Source: Williamsia sp. (GTDB lineage Bacteria > Bacteroidota > Bacteroidia > Chitinophagales > Chitinophagaceae). Taken from it: DNA of 64,000 nucleotides. The stretch covers positions 1 through 64,000 of the forward strand of contig JADCRZ010000006.1 in the NCBI GenBank assembly GCA_015069695.1, in the 5' to 3' direction. Below are positions 53,020 through 62,400 of the stretch, in pieces; position 1 is the stretch's first letter, and each line of letters starts with the position of its first letter. The notes under the pieces are model-generated. The model searched no databases. It was not told where the DNA came from and worked only from the letters and a program-made list of their open reading frames with translations. The position numbers and the translations under genes were made by a program.

Positions 53020-55938
53020 CTAATAAAATTTAATAGCAGGTTTATCAATCAGTGATTTTGTTTGTGCCGTTGAAGGATCAAATCTTCTGATTGCTTTCAG
53101 TCTGTCCAGCAGGCTATAGGTAAACGGGTTCCAGGCATACGTGCCTGTGGAAGTGACCAGCGTTACCAGCCCTGTTTCCTGGCTAAAGGCGGCCTGGTAT
53201 ATCTTCCCATACTGCTTTTCCGTGTAGGGCAGTATATTTCCAAACAGGCGGAAGTCCGGCCTTACCGTATTGTCATCCAGTTTATATACCCTGGGTTCAC
53301 TCCTTAATCCGGTTGCCAGCAAAAACGTTTCGGGCGCGTCGTTGGTCCGCCTGTCTTTGAGCGCATACCTGAACACCTGAAGGGCGGTGATCTCGGATTC
53401 CAGCTTGTTTTCAAAAACCGGCTGGTTTTTTTTGTCGCGGCCGTAATCAATGTATCCGATGTCCCCGCCCGCCGTTCCGAAATAAATGATGCTGCGCGCT
53501 TCGTTGAAATCAAGCGCCGTCACTTTCGCGCCCATGTTAATCACATCAATTTTATTGAGCCTGTTGTCCAGCACCAGGATGAGGTTGTCGGTGGTGGAAC
53601 AGAAAATGCGTTGCTGGTTCCTGCTTACCGCGAACGAGATAAATTCCTGGTCTGTTCCGGACAAGGCATCTGCAGTGCCTTTGTTCGCATTGCTGAATCC
53701 CGCGATGGTCAGCTTTCCCCTTTCGTTTATCCTGGCTCTTTCTTTTGAAATATTGATCGCAGAAAGCTTTCCGTCAATATCCGGTTTTAAGTTTTTGTCT
53801 TCCCGGATCACTTCCCTGCGCCTGTCCATCTTGTCGAAGTCTTCGCATATCCTTTGGTAGAGATCGTTGTTGTAATACAACTTGTTCTTCAGCGATTGGT
53901 AAGCCGCCATGTCTTCTGCTGCAACCAGGTCTTTTAACTGATCAAAATGATACTGGTAAGCCAGCATGTAATCGTTTCCGTAAAATTCTGTTTTGTTTTT
54001 GTTCTCATCGGCCGGACCTTCCCGGATCAAACGGGCGTACTCGTTGGCGGCGATCTTAAGCTTTTGATCGTTTGTTTTTCTGAGCAGGTTATCGGCCTGT
54101 TGTTTGGCGCTGAGTGCTTTTTCAGTTTGCTCGTTGGCAATGACCGCACTGCTGTCGGCTTCCCTTTTCTTGGTATTGGCTATGGTGGCGCTGATGTTAG
54201 CTTCTTGCTGCTTTTGTTTGGCAATATCGGCGCTGCTGTCGGCTTCTTCCTTGCTTTTTAATGCATCGGCGAGCGCCACTTTTGTTGCGCTGTCGCTCCG
54301 CCGGGCCTGGAAGGTGGCTTTGTCCGCAATGTCTTTTTGTTTGTAGGCTTCTGCTTTTTGCCTGTAGGCTTCCTGCTTTAATCCGTTGAAATAAATAACC
54401 AGGATAAAAGATGCTATCACCAGCAGGCCCAGCATCATGAAGATGACGGTTATCAGCCGCCTTCTGGTAGCTTCTTTTCTGGCCAGCAGCCTTTTTTCAG
54501 CCCGGTCTGCCTTGCGGCTTTCTTCCAGGTATATCATGGCCTGTTCAAAGTTGACCTTATATCCTTCGGCCCATTTTTCATTGGGCTTGTTTTTTTCCTT
54601 CCACCTCAGCGCGATCTCCAGTTCCGGATTTTTGAGCAAGCCCCTTTCACCCTGTTCATTGAGTTTGGCCGAATGCGCCAGCCGCAGGTATATGTCACCG
54701 CTGCGGGCTTCTTCTTCCGTCCATTTAACCAGCCGTTCCCATACACGCATCAGGCTTTCGTGCGAAATATCCACGATCGATTCAGCGGTCAGCTGAACAC
54801 CGAGGGGTGGCATCAAAAAAGTGCGGCCGGGTTTTCGGAAGATCTCTACCTGGTTGATCATCTCGGCCTGTGTGCCGCCTGTGATCAGGACAAGGTCGGC
54901 AACGCTGCGGGGCCTGCGGATGCCGCGTATATCGGCAGCGCTGTCTGTCAAGGCCTTGAACATCAGTTCGCATAAGTGCTGCTCTCTTTCTGTTGCGAGG
55001 TCTGCATAAGCTTCGTCTGCATGCTGCGAAAGAGCCGACTCCATGGTCCCGATCTTTTCATAATCTTCAAAATCGATCGGCGTGCCGGGTTGGTTTCTTT
55101 TGTACCAGGCATCCCAGGTGCGCATCATGGCGTGCTGCAGGATGGGCAGTTGATCTGTGTCGTTGTTGACGTCGTTCAGCAAACGGGTAACCAGCCGCTG
55201 GGTAATGGTTGCCGAGCTAACGGCTACAGGCCCGGTGATCGCCTCCCGGATCTCGTCGCGGATCATGCGGGGCACCAGGTACTGTCCTTCGTTGATGGCT
55301 TCCGGCAACCCGCGAAACTCAGCACAGTCGCCCAAAAAATCAGAGCGCATGGTAAGCAGTACATATACAGGATATTCTTTTTGCCGGATAGCGGTCAGGA
55401 GTATCTGGATAAAGTGGATGGCATCGCTCTGCCCTGGTTTGTGGTCTTTTTCATACCGGCTGAACCGGAACAATTCTTCAAACTGGTCTACTACAATCAG
55501 CAAATTCTCCCGGGGGTCCAGGCGGGCATCCCTGTATGCCTGTACCAGGCCGTTCTCGCTTCTTCGCAGACTGGACTCAATGATAAATTTATAGGGAACG
55601 TAACTGGTTTGCGTACCGGTGTACAAAGTGCCTTCACTTGCCAGCTCTTTTGCCAGGTATCCGACCGGATCTTCTCCGGGCCGCATCAGCGCAACACGCC
55701 AGTTGCTTCCTATTGTCATAAAACCGCTGTATATCGCAGGCAGCAGTCCGGATTTGACCAGGGATGATTTGCCACTGCCGGATGAACCGATCACAGCCAG
55801 AAAACGGCTTTCCCCGAATTTTTTCAGCAGCTCGCTGATTTGTTTGCTTCTGCCAAAAAATAAGTAGTCCTCCTTTTCTTCAAAAGCACGCAATCCTACA
55901 AAAGGATTGTTCAGACTGATAGCCCCTGTGTTATCCAT
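53020..55938 (-). CDS. Membrane nSTAND NTPase with coiled coil and beta-propeller
   Basis: A 972-aa protein. N-terminal nSTAND1-type NTPase: NPFVGLRAFEEKEDYLFFGR, Walker A GSSGSGKS (51-58) and Walker B LLIVVDQFEE (146-155), followed by winged-helix and helical parts. One membrane helix at about 495-516 (ITVIFMMLGLLVIASFILVI). Next a long Ala/Lys/Gln coiled coil (about 520-620), then a C-terminal WD40/YncE-like propeller (about 730-972). The NTPase is expected in the cytoplasm and the propeller in the periplasm. STAND NTPases oligomerise on signal and activate partners such as TIR enzymes; the TIR gene is 8 nt upstream. Confidence 0.85.
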   Translation of the reverse strand: MDNTGAISLNNPFVGLRAFEEKEDYLFFGRSKQISELLKKFGESRFLAVIGSSGSGKSSLVKSGLLPAIYSGFMTIGSNWRVALMRPGEDPVGYLAKELASEGTLYTGTQTSYVPYKFIIESSLRRSENGLVQAYRDARLDPRENLLIVVDQFEELFRFSRYEKDHKPGQSDAIHFIQILLTAIRQKEYPVYVLLTMRSDFLGDCAEFRGLPEAINEGQYLVPRMIRDEIREAITGPVAVSSATITQRLVTRLLNDVNNDTDQLPILQHAMMRTWDAWYKRNQPGTPIDFEDYEKIGTMESALSQHADEAYADLATEREQHLCELMFKALTDSAADIRGIRRPRSVADLVLITGGTQAEMINQVEIFRKPGRTFLMPPLGVQLTAESIVDISHESLMRVWERLVKWTEEEARSGDIYLRLAHSAKLNEQGERGLLKNPELEIALRWKEKNKPNEKWAEGYKVNFEQAMIYLEESRKADRAEKRLLARKEATRRRLITVIFMMLGLLVIASFILVIYFNGLKQEAYRQKAEAYKQKDIADKATFQARRSDSATKVALADALKSKEEADSSADIAKQKQQEANISATIANTKKREADSSAVIANEQTEKALSAKQQADNLLRKTNDQKLKIAANEYARLIREGPADENKNKTEFYGNDYMLAYQYHFDQLKDLVAAEDMAAYQSLKNKLYYNNDLYQRICEDFDKMDRRREVIREDKNLKPDIDGKLSAINISKERARINERGKLTIAGFSNANKGTADALSGTDQEFISFAVSRNQQRIFCSTTDNLILVLDNRLNKIDVINMGAKVTALDFNEARSIIYFGTAGGDIGYIDYGRDKKNQPVFENKLESEITALQVFRYALKDRRTNDAPETFLLATGLRSEPRVYKLDDNTVRPDFRLFGNILPYTEKQYGKIYQAAFSQETGLVTLVTSTGTYAWNPFTYSLLDRLKAIRRFDPSTAQTKSLIDKPAIKFY

Positions 55939-55946
55939 GCAGGACT

Positions 55947-57509
55947 TTATTTAATCTTTTGAATAAAGGCTTTAAATAAACCAGGATCAAAACCGGCAAG
56001 GCCGTTTATGGCAATAAAATCATTTGCCCTGAATGTCTCCTTGTCCTTGTCAGACGGGCCTGCTAGGTAAATGGCTTTGCTCATGAGCGGCTTGGTGCGC
56101 CCAAGCGCGGGCAGCCGCAATAAATCGCTTTTCATGCTGGACGTCCAGCGGTAGTTGCCTGTGCCGTAGTAAATGATCACGGCATCACACATCTTCAGGT
56201 TGTCGAGATGTGCCTGCCGCAATTGCGCCTGGTCGCCATCAAAAAGCGGCAGCAGGACCTCATGTCCATTGTCAGTTATCAGGTCTTCCAGCGGACGTGT
56301 CTCATCCAGGTCGCGCGGGTCGCAGATCAGGTACACCAGCCTGGGAACCTGTCCTTCAGGATCTGCATCAGATGCGCCCTGGATGATCCCGGCCATTTTT
56401 GCTTCTCTTTCCTTTGCTTCCTGCCGGGCTTTTTCTTCTGCATCCATTCTTCTGATGGTATCGAAGATGGCTTGCTTGAATTCTTCCAGCGACCCCTCCA
56501 GTATATCGGCGCCTCTTTGATGGTCTGTATTGTGTTTGAGCTCTTCTACAAAGGCCCTTTGCAGGCTGATCATTTTCTGGTTGGTGCTTGCCTCTGCCGT
56601 AACCGGTGGAATCCATATCAGCCTGTTGAAATTGCGGGTGGCACTTTTGAGGGCGGCAATTTCATTTTGCAAAATGACCGTTGATTTGTCAGATCCTTCA
56701 GGCTGGATGGCGTAATTGGTTGAACTGATCAGGTGGAGCGACAAGATGCTTTGATCAATAAACCCTTCTACATCTGCGGTAAACCGGTCGATCACGTAGG
56801 GCAGGTTCTTGCTGGGTAAAACCATGAACCCGGCTTCCTGCAGCTCCCGCACCAGGTTGTCGCGGTAGCTTTGCAGGTCGTAGGTGGTCTCGGCCAGGTA
56901 AATCTTTCTTTTCACCTCACGGGTGTTTTCGGATTTGTCTATTTTTTTGATGAGATTGGCCATATCCTGTACTACATCGTCCAGCTTGTTCATGAACTCC
57001 TGCTGGATGGCATTGTCTGTCCATTTTCCCCGCCCCAACTCTTTGAACTTACCGGTTGCCGCTTCCTGGATGTAGAATTTATAATCCAGGATTTCGTCAA
57101 AGATTTTGTGCAGCTCACCGGGCAGGCTTTCGATCACGTCTTTGTCGATCGGCGTTTTTACGACTTTAAAAATGCGCGACTTGTTGTCGATGCTTACCCC
57201 GCCGTTCCGGGCAGCCGCTTTGTAAAACTCATCCAGCTCACGCTTGCACCAATCAGAGTTCACATACCGGGGCGTGATGATAGACACCATTATTTTCATC
57301 TTAGGAAACTGCGCAGCGATTTCAGGAGCGAAAACCTCGTTACCGGACAGTCTTTCATCGCGCCATATATTCAGTTCATGGCCGATCGTTTGCTCAAGCC
57401 GTGTCTGCAGCAGTTTGTGAAAATCAGTGATCCAGCCCCTGGTACCTTCATCCAACGGTTTATCATCTAAATGGGCGTAGCTGATAAATACGTCCTTATC
57501 AAATTTCAT
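55947..57509 (-). CDS. Multi-domain TIR protein
   Basis: A 520-aa cytoplasmic protein with three flavodoxin-like segments. Residues 1-110 form a TIR domain: DVFISYAHLDD, HELNIWRDERLSGNE, VSIITPRYVNSDWCKRE, where Glu91 in the WCKRE motif is the expected NADase residue. Residues about 205-290 (IYLAETTYDLQSYRDNLVRE, LSLHLISSTN) and about 390-515 (RLVYLICDPRDLDETRPLED, CDAVIIYYGTGNYRW) are TIR/DUF4062-like. It is the first gene of the operon, about 105 nt downstream of promoter D's expected start. Likely an NAD-consuming or cyclic-nucleotide-forming effector governed by the nSTAND partner. Confidence 0.85.
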   Translation of the reverse strand: MKFDKDVFISYAHLDDKPLDEGTRGWITDFHKLLQTRLEQTIGHELNIWRDERLSGNEVFAPEIAAQFPKMKIMVSIITPRYVNSDWCKRELDEFYKAAARNGGVSIDNKSRIFKVVKTPIDKDVIESLPGELHKIFDEILDYKFYIQEAATGKFKELGRGKWTDNAIQQEFMNKLDDVVQDMANLIKKIDKSENTREVKRKIYLAETTYDLQSYRDNLVRELQEAGFMVLPSKNLPYVIDRFTADVEGFIDQSILSLHLISSTNYAIQPEGSDKSTVILQNEIAALKSATRNFNRLIWIPPVTAEASTNQKMISLQRAFVEELKHNTDHQRGADILEGSLEEFKQAIFDTIRRMDAEEKARQEAKEREAKMAGIIQGASDADPEGQVPRLVYLICDPRDLDETRPLEDLITDNGHEVLLPLFDGDQAQLRQAHLDNLKMCDAVIIYYGTGNYRWTSSMKSDLLRLPALGRTKPLMSKAIYLAGPSDKDKETFRANDFIAINGLAGFDPGLFKAFIQKIK

Positions 57510-57620
57510 AAAGTAATAATGCGAAACAGGTTTTCAGAAAATCTGCAAGCGCCGGTAGCAAGAAAATTACCGGCTGCTTGTCAATTCATTGAGCAAGTGT
57601 TTACATGGGTGTGATCCGGT

Positions 57621-57672
57621 CAAATGTAGCAGTTAATTATTTTAGCGGCATCCCCCAGATTGGGTGATTTTT
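57621..57672 (-). promoter_or_regulatory. Promoter-operator D, TIR-nSTAND operon
   Basis: Minus strand: AAAAATCACCCA, ATC, TGGGGGAT (57672-57650), then 21 nt, then TACATTTG (57628-57621), a perfect TAnnTTTG. The right half of the palindrome (TGGGGGAT) equals that of site C, while the left half has the A of site B. No -33 TTTG is present. The expected start is near 57614, about 105 nt before the TIR gene. Confidence 0.65.
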
Positions 57673-57826
57673 GGATGTGCATCTATAAAAGCACCAGGAA
57701 GCCTGGGGGTGGAGAAGTTGATTAGTCATAAGCGATTGTTTGATAGATGAAGAAATAAATAAACCTGCCATGCCGGTAGGTGAACGGTTTGGCTGTCAGC
57801 GTTCCGGTTGTGAATGTCGCTTACAA

Positions 57827-57876
57827 ACTATAAAAGGACTATAAACGGGGTCGCAAATACTATAAGCAGGGTCGCA
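57827..57876. promoter_or_regulatory. Direct repeats with 21-bp period upstream of operator D
   Basis: ACTATAAACGGGGTCGCA (57838-57855) and ACTATAAGCAGGGTCGCA (57859-57876) match at 16 of 18 positions with a 21-bp period. A partial third copy (ACTATAAAAGG) lies 11 bp before them at 57827-57837. They may be tandem binding sites for a second regulator acting on the TIR operon. Confidence 0.4.
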
Positions 57877-57951
57877 TGACGATGAAAACAGTTTTTATTG
57901 CAGGAGATGCATGGGAGAGGAGCATGATGGGTTCACTTTTCCGCTATGCGG

Positions 57952-59457
57952 TTATGAATGGCTTAAGCTTTCACTTTCACCTTTATGATCATGGCACTGG
58001 CCGGCTATGATCATGGCACTGGCCGGCGGGATCTCTGTATGGATCATTCCTTGTGCAGCTTTCAGGGGCTTCCAGGAATTGCCATCCCATTTGCCATCGG
58101 GAGTGATCCCTTTGCCCCCGAGCGCGATTCCATTCTTAACGGAAACATCACCGGCAGGCGCTTCGAGGAGCAGGCATGCCGCCGTTCCGCTTATTTGCGC
58201 CGCTCCGGTAAATGAAAGGTCGAGCATCCTGTTTTTTGCTCCAGCTCCGTACTCTTTGTTGATAAGCGTAATAAAGAATGTCCCGTCTTTTGCTTTTGTC
58301 GCGTATGCTGTTAAGTTCTCCGCCCGGCCAGGAAGCGATACCGGCGCAAGCTTGCCAGTAAAACCCAAGTCAAAGGCCTTGATCGCATAGCTGAGCGGAC
58401 GGATCTCATAACCGCTTCCTTCGGTCACGAATGCAGCGTAGCGGGAGGGCAGCGATTTATCTCCCCCTCCTACTTTGTCTCCCGTATGAAAATTGATGCC
58501 GAAGGCACCATGAGATGCCCACCAGTACATATAGTCGAGTCCCCATAGGGCAGCAGCATAGGTGTTGCTGGCGCCTTCCAGTCCGCCGTACCAGATGCTG
58601 TTTGTTTCAGAAAGCCGGTAAGGAAAATGGGCAATCAACGGTTCCATCTTACTGTATATGCTCTCATACTCAGTGGTCAGCTTGGCTGACAGCAAGAGCT
58701 CCCGTTTTTGTTTTGCATCGTTGGGGATCAGGTCTTTTACGGCTACGGTGGCTTGCGGATTTTTGTAAGCGCCGCCTGCCGGATAGCTGTGCACGGTGAC
58801 AAGCGATACAGGTCCTTTCGGCGCGCCAAAATCATGCACCATCCTTTCAGCCAGAACAGGATTGGGATTGTCATCCGGTGCGCAGAAACGGGCTTTGGGA
58901 GCCACTTCCTGCATGGCTTTCACAATGGATTCCCAGTATGGCTTTAGCTGCCCCTCATAATCCTTGTAATACCCCGGCTCATTTCCCACGGCAAAAAGAT
59001 CCAGCAGGTCTGCATAATTCTTATAGATATGCTTTGCCAGTCTGGCGGCCGATTGCGGATCACCATCATGGAGGCGGACAGAATAAATCACTTTCACACC
59101 GGCTGCCTTCGCAAAAGCAAAAAGCTGGTCGATGTCTTTTTCTGTGGGAATGGGAACAGTGGCTACATCCACAGAATTTCCGCCGATGCGCAGGTTTTTT
59201 ATGCCCAGTGTTTTAAATACTGCAACCAGCGCTTTGTTATCAGCCCGGAAATAATAATGTCCGTTCTCATCAGGCAACAACACTTTTGTTTCATAGCTCA
59301 GCCCGATATAATCAGCCGGAATGGTTTTACCATCTTCCTGCGCATTGATGACCAACTTTACCGGCTCTTCATTACCGGGCGGGTAATTGGCAGATGTTAA
59401 TACAAAAGGCAAAAGCCCCATGAGCAGGATGGCTGTGATCTTGTATCGTGGATTCAT
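57952..59457 (-). CDS. GH79-like glycosidase with frameshifted C-terminus
   Basis: A 501-aa exported TIM-barrel hydrolase (MNPRYKITAILLMGLLPFVL TSA). GNEP gives the acid/base Glu160, and SETNS gives the nucleophile Glu284, in the sequence order of GH79 (beta-glucuronidase/heparanase-type) enzymes. A C-terminal beta domain follows (PVSLPGRAENLTAYATKA, TFFITLINKEYG). The last 14 codons come from a 22-bp tandem duplication (57984-58027) that changes the end from a normal strand ASAMIIKVKVKA-stop to ASAMIIAGQCHDHKG..SLSHS. The catalytic part is intact. It follows the giant FG-GAP gene by 27 nt on the same strand. Confidence 0.75.
   Translation of the reverse strand: MNPRYKITAILLMGLLPFVLTSANYPPGNEEPVKLVINAQEDGKTIPADYIGLSYETKVLLPDENGHYYFRADNKALVAVFKTLGIKNLRIGGNSVDVATVPIPTEKDIDQLFAFAKAAGVKVIYSVRLHDGDPQSAARLAKHIYKNYADLLDLFAVGNEPGYYKDYEGQLKPYWESIVKAMQEVAPKARFCAPDDNPNPVLAERMVHDFGAPKGPVSLVTVHSYPAGGAYKNPQATVAVKDLIPNDAKQKRELLLSAKLTTEYESIYSKMEPLIAHFPYRLSETNSIWYGGLEGASNTYAAALWGLDYMYWWASHGAFGINFHTGDKVGGGDKSLPSRYAAFVTEGSGYEIRPLSYAIKAFDLGFTGKLAPVSLPGRAENLTAYATKAKDGTFFITLINKEYGAGAKNRMLDLSFTGAAQISGTAACLLLEAPAGDVSVKNGIALGGKGITPDGKWDGNSWKPLKAAQGMIHTEIPPASAMIIAGQCHDHKGESESLSHS
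57984..58027. repeat. Perfect 22-bp tandem duplication at the GH79 3' end
   Basis: TATGATCATGGCACTGGCCG plus GC occurs twice in direct succession, 57984-58005 and 58006-58027, without a mismatch. Because 22 is not a multiple of 3, one copy shifts the frame. Removing it gives a stop at 57965-57963 and a typical beta-strand end. The perfect identity marks a recent event or an assembly artefact. Confidence 0.9.
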
Positions 59458-59484
59458 ATTGCGTTCAAGGTAGTCGAAAAAATG

Positions 59485-62400
59485 CTATCGCTGTACGGTT
59501 ACCTTCGCAATTTGCACGCCTGCTGTTCCTGTTACTTTTACGTAGTATATGCCTGTTGCCTGGTTATGCAAGCTGACCCGGAGATAATAAGAAGTTGCTT
59601 TACCAGGTATGTTCACTGTTTGCTTTTTTATTGCCTTGCCATCTTCCCTGAATATCTCTATAGTAGCCACAGAACTTGTAAGCCCCTGCAGCTGCAAGGT
59701 AAATTCTCCCTGTGTCGGATTGGGATACACCTGCATGGCTGCTTTTTGCCCGTCGGCTGCTGCAAGCAGGCTGTTTGTAAAGCCGGTTGCAAGACTCATG
59801 GCTGATGGCGTGTTTACTTTTAGTACAGAGACAGCACTGCTGCCTGCGGCGGCGGCGGCCAGTTCCGGAATACCATCGCCATCCAGGTCACCGACGGCCA
59901 GGCTTAGCGGATAGTTACCGGTACCAAAATCTGCTTTAGAAGCAAAAGAAACAGTGGTAATGCTACCCATCGTAGCAAGGTTGCGGAGTACGGAAACATT
60001 GTTGGAACCTGTGTTGGCCGTTACAAGGTCAGGCTTGCCATCACCATCCACATCTCCCAGGGCTACAACAAACGGATTGCTGCCGCTGGCAAAATCAATC
60101 TGTGTTGCAAACAGGGCGGCACCGGCCTCAATTGAAGTATTGCGGAGCACTGATACAGTGCCGGAGCCATAATTGGCCACCACGATCTCGGGCCGGCCAT
60201 CACCATCTACATCTCCCAGGGCTACGCTGTTGGGGTTGCTGCCCGCTGCATAATCTATCCTGGCAGCAAAGGAACCCGCATCGATGCTGCCGTAAACGGC
60301 CTGGTTGAGCAGCAAGGAAACACTATTTCCTTTTTCATTCGCCACAACAAGGTCGGGCTTGCCATCACCGTTCACGTCACCTACGGCAAGAGCGCGGGGA
60401 AAATCGCCGGCCGCATAGCTTACAGCCGGTGCAAAGCTGATCTGGTCAAGGTTTCCCGGCAGGGTCGTATTGAGCATTACTGACACGGTTCCTGTATATG
60501 AATTGGCAACCACCAAGTCGGGGCGGCCATCGCCGTCTATGTCAGCTACGGCAAAAGCGGATGCATAACTGCCCGTTGAAAAATCTTTGCGGGCATCAAA
60601 GGAGCCCACATTGATCAGGCCACCGTTTGCCCTGTTTTGAAATACGGACACCAGATTCGCGGCAGGACTCAGCACAATAACTTCCGGCCGGCCATCGCCG
60701 TTTAGTTCGGCAAACACGGCGGCACGCGGGTCCGGCGCTGTGGCAAAGGATACCGGGGCATCAAAAGAAGCAGCCGTGAAACTGTTTCCTGCAGCGATGT
60801 TTCGCCTGATGTCGAGCAGACCGGATTGCTGGTTTAAAGTGATCAGGTCAGCCTTGCCATCCCCGTTGATGTCTCCGAAAGCAACACCATAGATGAGCGG
60901 CCCGGTGAATGATACATCCACCGGCGGCTTGTAGTAGTTGGCCGGCACACCCGTGCCAAGCGGATTGGCAAAGGTGGTTACAAATGCAGCGGATGAACGG
61001 GCGATCAGGCCCCCGTTGTTCTTTACCACCGTGATCGGTTCATAGGTGGCGCCTGCAGGAACTTTTACCTGCAGCATCGTAGCAGTGCCGGCTATCACTT
61101 CTGCTTTCACGGCGCCGAACAGGACCTGGTTAAGGGAATAAACAGGATCAAAACCGGACCCGTTGATAGTGACGGTGGTGCCTGCCGGCCCAGCGGCAGG
61201 ACTGAACGAAGCAACAACAAAGCGCTGCGTTGAATTAACCGCCAGTGCAGATACCACTGTTCCGGAAGCATCTGCAGTTACCAGTTCTGCAATACCATCC
61301 GCGTCCAGATCGCCGATGGCGATGCTGAGCGGATAATTACCTGCCGCGAAATCTGTTTTGGCAGCAAAGGAAGAAGGCGTGATGTTGTTGAGAACGCCCG
61401 TATTGCGGAGTATAGACAGGTTGGTAGAACCGCTGTTAACCACTCCCACGTCAAGTTTGCCATCTCCATCCACATCACCGATGGCGGCAGAGAAAGGCTG
61501 TGAACCGGCAGCGAAATCCACTTTGGATGCAAAAGCGAAGGGACCAAGGCTGCCGATGGCTGCCGTATTGCGCAGCACGGATACACTGTTTGAGCCGTAG
61601 TTGACGACTACCAATTCCGGTTTGCCATCACCGTCTATATCACTTGCACCCACAAAGTTGGGATTGCTGCCCGTGGCAAAACTGCTTGTTATTTCAAAGG
61701 AGTACGTATCAAGATTGCCGCCAACGATCCCGTTTCGCAGCACAGACACCGTATTGGAGCGCTCATTGGTTACTGCGATGTCCGGCTTGCCGTCTCCGTC
61801 AAGGTCACTCACTGCTATAAAGCGGGGAGAAACGCCGGCGCCGTAGTTGGCTTTTGCGGCAAACGAAGCAGCATCGACCATACCATTACCACCTATGTTG
61901 CGCAGGATAGAAATGGTGCCGGACCCCAGATTGGCGGCGATCAGTTCCGGTTTGCCATCGCCGTCCAGGTCGTTGATGGCTACAGAAAAAGGCAGTGAGT
62001 CGGTGGCAAAATCCACTTTTGTACCAAAGGAAGAAGCGTTGAAGCTGCCGGCGACTGACAAGTTGTGCAGCACAGACAGGCTGTTGGAGCGGGCATTGGC
62101 AACCACCAGATCGGGCTTGCCATCGCCATCCACATCGCCAATGGCCACAGCGCGGGGATCATCGCCTACAGCGAAATCGACCCTGGAGGCAAAGGAAGAT
62201 GCATTTACACCGGGTCCTGAAACGTTGCGCATAACGGATACGGTGTTGGCGGAAGCATTGGCAACTACCAGGTCTGTTTTGCCGTCGCCGTCCAGGTCGC
62301 CCAGGGCAACGGAATAAGGAAGAGCACCGGAAGGGAAATCCGTTTTTGACCTATAAAAATCAGGTGGAATGCCGGGTCCGGAAGGATTGCTGAAAGTAGC

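Larger units (their letters stand above)
57510..57951. other. Intergenic region upstream of the TIR operon
   Basis: This 442-nt gap between the GH79 stop and the TIR start contains promoter-operator D (57621-57672) and, further upstream, the 21-bp-period direct repeats (57827-57876). No gene was found in it. No clear terminator for the GH79 gene was recognised. Confidence 0.55.
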
